Assembly: GCA_016987375.1 (NCBI GenBank)
Contig: PJRA01000077.1
Location: forward strand, 1,018,383 to 1,059,003
Origin: Brachionus koreanus
Lineage: Eukaryota; Rotifera; Eurotatoria; Ploima; Brachionidae
Length of the DNA: 40,621 nt
Direction: 5' to 3'
The translations under genes and the position numbers were made by a program. Shown one piece after another: positions 21,282-29,028 of this stretch. The notes under the pieces were generated by a model. That model had not been told where the DNA came from. It made no database searches and was given only the letters and a program-made list of their open reading frames with translations. Each line of letters opens with the position of its first letter. Position 1 is the first letter of the stretch.

Positions 21282-21485
21282 ATGGAGTATAATGATAAAA
21301 TAAAAATAATTGATTTTAACACAAATAATTGGGCAACTAGTAAATGTAGCTGCTGGTTCTATCTAAAAAATTACCATTGTTATCATCTAATCTCAATAGC
21401 GGTAAATCAAAATCTCCTAACTAGTCCAAAGCGTTACATAAAAACAGCAATTGAACCAAAAAAGAAGGCTGGTAGGATTGATTAA
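21282..21485 (+). pseudogene. second SWIM-finger (MULE-type) transposase relic
   Basis: The frame reads WATSKCSCWFYLKNYHCYH, then LISIAVNQNLL, and a basic tail KKKAGRID before a stop. After the stop the frame continues AKQALKKQN. CxC..CxH is a complete SWIM signature, and the GRxxxAKxAL tail is characteristic of MULE transposase C-termini. It has the same architecture as 630-842 but the sequence is clearly diverged. No catalytic domain lies upstream, so it is a truncated relic. Confidence 0.65.
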
Positions 21486-21899
21486 GCAAAACAAGCGTTA
21501 AAAAAACAAAATTAGTTATTTTATTAAAATTAAACTTGAAAAAAAGCTGTAAATATTATTAAAGTAATTATTTTGATAAAAAACTAATAAAAATTAGCAT
21601 TATTAGTTACAAATAAGTTTTTAAGCAAAAAACTAAGTAAAATAAACAAAAAATAAATATATTTGACAATTTTTTTAGCAGTAAACTAATAATTTTAATT
21701 TCACAGGTAATATTGAGTCTATTTAATTGTATTAGTAGTCGTATTTTAAGCTGTGGCAATCGAAGATCCAGACTATATACTAAAGTAAACTCTCTACTTT
21801 TACATATCATATATTTTACAATCATCAAAAGTTTTCATGATAGCCTTTTAGTTATCATTAAATTGTCCTTAATGTTTCCCAATTTTTTTGCATAGTGTT

Positions 21900-22218
21900 C
21901 CACAAATAGTGAAGAATTCTTCAAGCATTGCAAATTTAGGTCCTAAATTCATATTTTCACGACTAAAAGAAAATCTTTTTAACTAACTAGATTTAAATGA
22001 CGATATGGAAAATTTGCCATTTTGAAAAATGTAAAAGTCACTATGCAGAAGTGCTTAAAAAGTTGTTGAAATTTCCATATAATCATATTGGATGTATTCC
22101 ATTTAATCTGCTCATACATGTTTATTTCTTTTATTGTCTTATTTTTATTTACATTTTTTTACATCGCCTTAAAAGTGTTAATTGAATGAATAAATAAAAT
22201 GAAATGAATAATTTCAAT
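21900..22218 (+). mobile_element. possible LINE 3' end with ATGAAT-type tail
   Basis: The sequence ends in short AT-rich units (GAATGAATAAATAAAATG, then AAATGAATAATTTC). Such simple-repeat tails are characteristic of CR1/L2-like LINE 3' ends. The preceding frame (KCLKSC etc.) is weakly reminiscent of RT C-terminal debris. The hAT MITE is inserted immediately after it. Tentative. Confidence 0.3.
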
Positions 22219-22458
22219 CAGACTTGTGCAAACGTCAAAAAAAGTCATTTTAAAGTCTTTTCAAAGTCAAGTCAAATCAAGTCAAGCCTTTAGACTTGAC
22301 TTTAAATTTTTTTTTCAAAAAAAAGTCAGTATTAATTACACTTTAAGTTGAAATTTTGATTTAAAAATTTAATGTCAAAATTCAAGTCAGTGACTTGACT
22401 TCCAAAAAATCAAAGTCAAAAGACTTGACTTTGACTTTATGACTTTTGAACAACTCTG
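22219..22458. mobile_element. 240-bp hAT-type MITE with perfect 8-bp TSD
   Basis: It is bounded by ATTTCAAT direct repeats (22211-22218 and 22459-22466). The left end CAGACTTGTGCAAACGTCA is the imperfect inverse of the right end TGACTTTTGAACAACTCTG. An 8-bp duplication plus CAG(A).. termini is diagnostic of hAT elements. The interior is dominated by GACTT/AAGTC motifs in both orientations and has no coding frame, so it is non-autonomous. Confidence 0.9.
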
Positions 22459-22466
22459 ATTTCAAT

Positions 22467-23600
22467 AAATAGGACTGTACCTGTTAGTGGACAACTTAGA
22501 TCTTCATTTTCATCATTGAATAACTCGTTTTGTAGTAAACTCTGTTACTATTCAAACAAGAAAAATGAAAAAATAAAGAAAAGTTATATGGTGATGTGAC
22601 ATGATGCATTCATGCACCTTGTTTAGTTTTCTGTTAACGCTCATTCTCATTTTTTACTTCTAAATTAACTATTTTAGGCTTAATCGTTTCTTTCTTGTGC
22701 ATAAATATACAACAGTATTTTAAATTATTAAACAAATGGATTCAAAATGACATGTGTCCTTTGAGAGGACATGCTGTGAACTCAAGGAATCATGAAGAGG
22801 AGAGCTTTTAACTTTGTATTTTTTATAAGATGTAAGGGTTTGGAACTTTTTATCTTTCTAATAAACGATTATTTATTATAATCGAGTTATTTGTCTTCTC
22901 CTCATCTATCTGAAAATAATAATTATTCATTAGAAAAAACTGGAACCAAATTCTCCTTCATAAACTTTGATTTGGCAAAGATCTTTCTATAATCTTGTTT
23001 TACGAACAATAATCAAATTTTTGTCTTTAATTTTTGCTATTGAAAAAGAAAAATTTTTAATTCGATATTTAATTAAAAAATTTTTGAACATTGCTAAGCT
23101 TAATGAAAAGCCATCTTATTTGATTAGTTATTTAGAACTTCGACAACCATGATTTTACAATCATGAAAAAACTCTTTGAATCATGGTATTCTAATAGCTG
23201 ATGTAATGCTTAATTAGTTTAAACCAATTAGGATTTGGAATTTCTTCTAGAAAGTAATTCAAGAATACATAATATTTTTATAATGTAAACTTTTATCATT
23301 AAATTTATTTAAATTTAATGAAAAAATGAAATTAGATTCTCTCTAGTAAGTCAATCAGTCAATATTTTGTCAATTTCTATCTATAAACTTTAGACTTTAG
23401 ATGTACTACTGAAATCCTTTGGGTTTAAAGATTCCAACAATTCTCTCAAGAGTAAATCATATTTTATAGAATAGATCATCCATTTTTAATTCTATTTTTG
23501 AATATCAAATGATTCTTAATTATTTAAAATTTTTTTATTCATAAAATTTACAAATATATTTAAGCAAAAAAAATTTTTTTTAAATTTAAAACCAAACGAT
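22467..23600. other. intergenic, no firm gene
   Basis: A frame at 22967-23152 (EKEKFLIRYLIKKFLNIAKL) is basic and helix-like but of unknown status. A compact hairpin TGTCCT-TTGAG-AGGACA lies near 22755-22772. The rest is AT-rich. Confidence 0.3.
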
Positions 23601-23601
23601 T

Positions 23602-23904
23602 CTAAACAGATGACTGTCGATATCCTTTTGTGTCGAGAATTTTTACACCGCACATGGCGCAAATACCTTTTTTATAGGCACATTGTTGGCAATAGTATGA
23701 ATTTGCCTGATGAACTATTTGCTTGCAAATTCTACATTTATCAAATTTGGTTGTATAAGGATTAAATCGGGATTTTTTTGAAGTCAATGCCTTATTCTCG
23801 TTTATCGCTCTACCACCGCTCTCAGTTGTATTTCTGGCACCTTCTTTCCATGTGTCTGGCGTTATAACTTTGCCCAATTTTTTCGTACACTTTTCACAAA
23901 CCAT
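23602..23904 (-). CDS. Cript: CRIPT, cysteine-rich PDZ-binding protein, 100 aa
   Basis: A single-exon, full-length frame. It has the near-invariant N-terminus MVCEKCTKKLGKVITPDTWK, then ARNTTESGGR, NENKALTSKK, and zinc-binding CxxC pairs (CRIC, CQQC, CAMC). It ends GYRQSSV, a PDZ-binding C-terminus of the QTSV type. Animal CRIPT is about 101 residues, so the length fits. The family binds PDZ3 of PSD-95/DLG at synapses, and is also found in minor-spliceosome complexes. Its neighbour VPS37 is divergently transcribed with starts 370 bp apart, so they probably share a promoter region. No intron is present. Confidence 0.97.
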   Translation of the reverse strand: MVCEKCTKKLGKVITPDTWKEGARNTTESGGRAINENKALTSKKSRFNPYTTKFDKCRICKQIVHQANSYYCQQCAYKKGICAMCGVKILDTKGYRQSSV

Positions 23905-24274
23905 TTTAAGAATATTTCAAAATAAATAAACTTATTATAATCATAGGAAAATCAAATAAAGTAAAATTTCTTTCATATAAATACCAAATTATGTCCCTTA
24001 AAACTAAATCGAAACCAACTTTACACACAAAAATAAAGACAAAATAAAATTTTAAAGCTTTAAAAAAATAAAAAATTAACCCTATTTATCTATTAAGTAA
24101 TTTAAGCTAAAGAATTTTTGTTTAATTTTAGATAAATGTTTTAAATTATGCTTATAAGACTAAATAAAGAGCGTTTTATTCTAATTTATTCAGCTTGAAT
24201 CCAATTGACTTTGAAGATGAAATTATAAAATTTGAGAATATTATTTAAGGAAAATTTTGAAATTTTTGCTAATA
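23905..24274. promoter_or_regulatory. shared divergent CRIPT/VPS37 promoter region
   Basis: 370 bp separate the two start codons. The stretch is AT-rich without a clear TATA element. As the only intergenic space, it must contain the upstream regions of both genes. Confidence 0.5.
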
Positions 24275-24802
24275 ATGAATTTTGAAGAACAATTACTTCA
24301 AATATTGAATAGTTGTGACAAAGACCAGCTAAATAAATATCTAAATGACGATGAATCAGCTGATTTGTTGGTCAAATCGATGGAACATTATCAAAAGCTA
24401 TTGAAAGACAAAGATGACTTACAAGCTAAGAATAGACAAATGGCCGAGTCAAATTTGAAATTAGAGCCTGTGTTAAATAACTTAAAGAGCCAACTAAAAG
24501 AGAAGATATCCGAATTTGAACAAGTCAGACAAGAATACTTGAGTGCCAAAGAGTTCTATGAAGCCCATTCTTTTGCCAACAGTGAATTTTCATTAAATTC
24601 GATCTACAACTCGCTTAAACAAAGTGCCATCAAAGACGAAGAGAATTCAGATCAGAGTGCTGATCAGTTTTTTTGCTCGTATAATGTTCAGCACACCGAT
24701 GACGAGTTAAACAACTTTCAGCGTCAGTTTCTGGAAGATAGAACTCAAGTTCATTTAAAAAAAATCAAAGCCGACAAGCTAAAAGAACTTTTGCCAAATT
24801 AA
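24275..24802 (+). CDS. Vps37: VPS37-like ESCRT-I subunit, 175 aa
   Basis: A single-exon frame from ATG 24275 (MNFEEQLLQILNSCDKDQLN). In-frame codons above it lack an ATG. The centre is a long coiled coil with the Mod_r/VPS37 hallmark NRQMAESNLKLEPVLNNLK (compare N-R-S-L-A-E-x-N-L in animal VPS37s). The end is FLEDRTQVHLKKIKADKLKE, the conserved C-terminal helix of the domain. VPS37 with TSG101, VPS28 and MVB12 forms ESCRT-I, which sorts ubiquitinated cargo into multivesicular bodies. At 175 residues it is a short form lacking the Pro-rich tail of VPS37B/C. Paralogue assignment (A-D) is not possible. Confidence 0.85.
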   Translation: MNFEEQLLQILNSCDKDQLNKYLNDDESADLLVKSMEHYQKLLKDKDDLQAKNRQMAESNLKLEPVLNNLKSQLKEKISEFEQVRQEYLSAKEFYEAHSFANSEFSLNSIYNSLKQSAIKDEENSDQSADQFFCSYNVQHTDDELNNFQRQFLEDRTQVHLKKIKADKLKELLPN

Positions 24803-25694
24803 ACTTTAATTTATTTAAATTTTTTTTAAAAATTAATTCATTTTATATTTTTATAAAATAAAAACAGTATCATTTCGTATTTAAGATATGATGTACACAA
24901 TGTGCCTTTATAAGCTCATTAAATTAAATAAAATTTAAAACTTTATCAAAATTATATAAAAATTTGATCTTGTGTTATTTTTCCTTTAAAAGTGTGAGCT
25001 TTGTATTAATTTTAAAAAATTTATTTTGGAAAATCTAAGTTTTAAATTTATTAGTATTAAAAATTAAGATGAAGCCAATTGTTTTGCAAATTTTTAAATG
25101 CATATCGAAATGTCAAAATTTATTAATTATTATAATTTGTTTAAATTAGCAAGAGTAAAAATTGTAAAAAAATTAATTGACATGTCAGGCTGGTTTATAC
25201 TATTTATTTAAATTAGATTCTTTCAATTTTTAATGACCAAATTTTAATGAATAGTATTTTTTATTTGGATAATATAATTTAATGCAGTGTTTTATTTTCA
25301 TTCTAAACCTAACCTTTTAAAGTGCTTTTTTAAACATCAATTTTAGTAAGTTTACGTTATCTTACGTGAATACAAGTCGATAAGGAATTGTAAATTTTGT
25401 GAAAAATTACGTAAGCTTACATTAAAAAACATTAGTTTTAGTAAAATCAATTATAAATGCTTATGGCCAAAAAAGTGAGTTTTTTGGGAAAAGATATTGT
25501 AACATGGGGCTCCCCTGAGTGTAACATTAATATATAAGATTTGCTTTTTGTTCTTTTTAGTTAGTTAGTCTTTTCAATAAAGACTTAAAGAGAGAGTTTA
25601 GTTTTTATTAGATCCCTCATTCTCAATCCTTTTTAGTAGCGCACACTATTAAATTATGAAAAATTGACCTTTTTCTAAGGTTTTTAAATAATTT
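24803..25694. other. 3' flank of VPS37, nothing recognised
   Basis: AT-rich, with AATAAA at 24857-24862 serving VPS37. A slightly GC-richer patch at 25500-25530 has no recognised identity. Confidence 0.4.
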
Positions 25695-26153
25695 CAGACT
25701 TGTGCAAAAGTCAAAAAAAAAANNNNNNNNNNNNNNNNNNNNNNNNNNNNNNNNNNNNNNNNNNNNNNNNNNNNNNNNNNNNNNNNNNNNNNNNNNNNNN
25801 NNNNNNNNNNNNNNNNNNNNNNNNNNNNNNNNNNNNNNNNNNNNNNNNNNNNNNNNNNNNNNNNNNNNNNNNNNTCAAAACAAGAAACAAAAAAAACGAA
25901 AAAAAATTAATTAAAATACAAAGCAAATTTTTAAAGATGACACCAAGTGTATTCGTTTATATATGCCATTTTGGAAAACTTTATAACTTTGAGATAATTT
26001 TAAAATTTTTTAAAATGAGTTTAATAACTTCTTATTTCTAGTTGCAATGAAATTTTAGCTGTTTAATTCCCTGTCTCAATAAGTAAAAGTGTACGGTAAA
26101 ATAAGTCGAAAGACTTGACTTGACTTTGACTTTATGACTTTTGAACAACTCTG
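25695..26153. mobile_element. second hAT-type element with assembly gap
   Basis: AATAATTT direct repeats at 25687-25694 and 26154-26161 flank the left end CAGACTTGTGCAAAAGTCA and the right end TGACTTTTGAACAACTCTG (written to the final CTG at 26153). Both ends match the 22219-22458 MITE. The interior differs, is longer and contains 152 Ns (25723-25874), so true length is unknown. No transposase frame is visible in what can be read. Confidence 0.85.
25723..25874. other. assembly gap (Ns)
   Basis: 152 consecutive N characters directly after a poly(A) run inside the second hAT element. Apparent coding frames across the Ns are artefacts. Confidence 0.99.
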
Positions 26154-26665
26154 AATAATTTTATTTTGAAAATTAAAAAAATCTCAATAAAACACAATTT
26201 TTGTAAAATTTGGTGAAATTATTTAATGAAAATATAAATTATCTAAAATTTTAAATGAAAAAAAGTAAATTTCAAATGTTTTCTAAAAGATTTAAAATCA
26301 AAAAGATTTTTGGCCGAAGAATTTTACTTATTCTTGAATTTTTTTTTTATGAAAGCACTGTTTTATGCTTTATTCTGTTGTTTAAATATTTTAGACTTTC
26401 GCTGAAATAAAATCAAAAAATATTTTAAATAAAATTATTGTGCATTTATTTAATTTAGTTTAAAATAAATATGATAAAAAGTATAATATTTTTCTTTAAT
26501 TAAAGCATCACATGATTTTCAAAAATAAAGCCTTAATTCCTTTCTAAAATTGATTGATCATTTAGCTTTGCTTTAATGAAAAAAAAAATTTTTTTTAGCA
26601 TTTCTTATTTACTTTTTAAATTATCTTTTATTATTTAAACAATAAAATTCTTGTTTTTTTTAGGA

Positions 26666-28246
26666 ATGAGCGAGAAACTAGAATCTTTCTTGTTCAAATC
26701 AATATCTTACAATATGATATTGCAATTATCATTTCGTTTGCTAAGTTTTGTATTGAACGCAGTTCTTTATCGTAACGTTCATACAGACTTAATTGGTGCA
26801 TGCAATTTTCGTTTGGCGCTACTTTATACAACAGTTATGTTTTTGTCAAGAGAGCCTTTTCGTCGTGCCTTACCAGCTATGTCAGAAGTAAAACAATTTC
26901 AGACATTCATCAATTCCCTTTGGCTAGTTATTCCAAGTGGTCTAATAATCTCTCTTTTTTTCGGCGTATTGTGGAATTTTTTCGAAAAGCCGAGTCAATT
27001 GACTGTACAAAATTATGACTACTCGATTATTCTGCTATGCATTTCATGTTTAATCGAGCTTGTCGGAGAGCCGAGCTATGCTTTGAGTCAAATGTTTTAT
27101 CTAGCAAAACTTCGTGTCATTATAGAAGCATCATGTTTATTAATATTCAACTTAATTTTTATCTTCTTAGCCATTTATGTTCCACAATTGGGTGCTTTGT
27201 CCTACTCAATAGCACGTTTAATTAACTCGATTCTGTTTGTAATATCCAATTTTTACTTTATTCTACAAAACAAGCCCAATTTAAGCTTTAAGTCTTTACT
27301 GCCTAATTTTCTACTTCAATTCGACACAAAATATCTTCAATTGGTGAAAGCATATTACACTCAGTCTTTGTTTAAGCAAATTTTGACCGAGGGCGAAAGA
27401 TACTTAATAACATTTTTCAATTTATTGTCCTACAGTGAATCAGGTATATATGATATAGTAAATAATTTAGGATCGCTATTGGCAAGATTTGTTTTTTTGC
27501 CAATTGAAGATGCTTCCTATATTTATTTTACTAATTCTTTGCAAAGAGGCATTCAATTCAAGCAACAGAAAAATTTAAAACCAAAGTCTTATTTTGAATT
27601 TTTGCTTAAAAGCTTGAGCACAATTGGCTTGGTAGTTATGATTTTTGGTCAATCGTATTCAAAATTATTGCTACAAATTTATGGTGGAAGTAGACTTGGT
27701 GAAAACGAATTGTGCATAAATCTACTTCGCTTTCATTGTGTATACATTTATCTCCTAGCCATAAATGGATTAACAGAGGGATTTTTCAATGCAACTATGT
27801 CTGAGAGTGAAATTAATAAGCACAATTACAGGCTTGTACTATTTTCAGTTTTGTTCCTGCTATTCAGTTTCATATCGGTTAATGTATTTTCAATTTATGG
27901 GTTCTTGGTAGCCAATTGTCTCAATATGACAGTCAGAATATGCTTCAGCTCGATTTATATTTCTGATTTTTTTAGAGGCTTTAAATTTAAAAATGAAAAT
28001 TACTTCACGGACGAACCAGTCTATGATATTTATCGGGGTTTTTTTCCTAATTTTAAATTAGCATGTGTTTATCTTGTTGGTTTATTTTTTGGCAAAATAA
28101 GTGAATACTATTTTATGCAAAATTATTTTTTTCATTTCTTGATTGGAATATTGTTGTTTTTTTCTACTAGTGTGGCTATTTTTATTCAAGAAACGCAAGT
28201 AAAAGATTTTTTTATCGATTACGTTAAAAAATTTAAAGAAAAATAA
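26666..28246 (+). CDS. Rft1: RFT1 ER glycolipid-translocation protein, 526 aa
   Basis: One uninterrupted frame from ATG 26666 (MSEKLESFLFKSISYNMILQ). RFT1-family signatures include FLSREPFRRA, EPSYALSQMF, and YDIVNNLGSLLARFVFLPIE with DASYIYF. There are about a dozen hydrophobic segments throughout, consistent with a polytopic MOP-superfamily membrane protein, and the length is close to the ~540 of animal RFT1. RFT1 is an essential ER membrane protein required for N-glycosylation, classically proposed to flip Man5GlcNAc2-PP-dolichol. In-frame codons upstream of ATG 26666 lack an ATG. A polypyrimidine tract ending in TTTTTTAG lies 2 nt before the ATG, suggesting a 5'UTR intron or trans-splice acceptor. 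The coding region itself has no intron. Confidence 0.97.
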   Translation: MSEKLESFLFKSISYNMILQLSFRLLSFVLNAVLYRNVHTDLIGACNFRLALLYTTVMFLSREPFRRALPAMSEVKQFQTFINSLWLVIPSGLIISLFFGVLWNFFEKPSQLTVQNYDYSIILLCISCLIELVGEPSYALSQMFYLAKLRVIIEASCLLIFNLIFIFLAIYVPQLGALSYSIARLINSILFVISNFYFILQNKPNLSFKSLLPNFLLQFDTKYLQLVKAYYTQSLFKQILTEGERYLITFFNLLSYSESGIYDIVNNLGSLLARFVFLPIEDASYIYFTNSLQRGIQFKQQKNLKPKSYFEFLLKSLSTIGLVVMIFGQSYSKLLLQIYGGSRLGENELCINLLRFHCVYIYLLAINGLTEGFFNATMSESEINKHNYRLVLFSVLFLLFSFISVNVFSIYGFLVANCLNMTVRICFSSIYISDFFRGFKFKNENYFTDEPVYDIYRGFFPNFKLACVYLVGLFFGKISEYYFMQNYFFHFLIGILLFFSTSVAIFIQETQVKDFFIDYVKKFKEK

Positions 28247-28428
28247 ATTTTCTAAAATTCAAATTTATAAATAAATCTATAAATTAATCATATTTTTATT
28301 GTTCATTTATTTTGTTTTATAATTACGCACTTTAAATAAATAAATTATCAGCTAATTTTTTTATTTTATTGTTTAATTTAATTTAGATTTTTTGGCAAAA
28401 TAAATTCTTTAAACAAAAAGAAAAAATA

Positions 28429-28536
28429 ATGAAAAAAGATCGAGTAGTGGAATCGATAAAACAGTATTCAAATACCACTCTAAGTGACTTGGAAAGTCGC
28501 CGTTTCATTGAACTTCTGACCAAACCATACTATTAA
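28429..28536 (+). CDS. possible 35-residue microprotein
   Basis: ATG 28429 opens MKKDRVVESIKQYSNTTLSD and the frame ends RRFIELLTKPYY then TAA. The stretch is distinctly less AT-rich than its flanks, with balanced codon use, which argues for coding. AATAAA occurrences lie at about 28639-28650. It sits about 180 bp after RFT1 on the same strand, so it could be a tiny gene or a terminal exon. No homologue was recognised. Confidence 0.35.
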   Translation: MKKDRVVESIKQYSNTTLSDLESRRFIELLTKPYY

Positions 28537-28779
28537 GCAGCAAAAGAAAATATATAAAATCTAGAAATTCAATTTTGTCAATTTAATTTAAAAATTTTTT
28601 TTTTTTCTTTCTTCACTCATGAGGTTTTTTCTTGATATAAATAAATAAATAAAAAAACTCAAACGACCGATGACAATTTGCAACTTTTTTTTATTAAAAA
28701 AAATTATCGCCATCTAAAACTTTCTGAATCTGTTATTGTGAATAAATATTTTTTTAAAAAAAATACGATTTTCATTTTT

Positions 28780-28865
28780 TTTTTTATTAAAAATATAATT
28801 AAGGGGGGTGTCCCCAGGTTTGTCCGAATGGCTTGCGCCTTCGTTTAAACCCAATTGTTACGTAA
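28780..28865 (-). repeat. dispersed structured repeat, copy B
   Basis: The second copy of the element at 7040-7120 has GTCCGAATGGCTTGCG (28822-28837) and TTCGTTTAAACCCAATTGTT, with matching upstream ATTAAAAATATA. It also has GGGG-tgt-CCCC just before the shared core. Confidence 0.65.
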
Positions 28866-28995
28866 AGATTGAATACAAAAATATAAATATGTAGAAGAAT
28901 GAAAAAAGTTAAAACTTAATTTATGTACAATTTGTGATGGGATTTTTGAAAACTTGAAGAATGGTTTCAAAGATAAAGATCATAAAAAAGGTGTA

Positions 28996-29028
28996 AAATT
29001 AACACCGGTCCTTTGAGTGTTAATTGGG
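28996..29028. repeat. TTAA-flanked inverted repeat, piggyBac-like ends
   Basis: TTAACACCGG and then GAGTGTTAA form an inverted TTAACAC/GTGTTAA pair around a 10-nt core. CACTCAAAGGACC on the minus strand resembles termini at 1310-1335 and 13218-13235. Confidence 0.35.

Noticed and set aside
25700..26041. Coding frames spanning the N gap
   Set aside because: They are created by translating Ns; no supported sequence on either side forms a protein.
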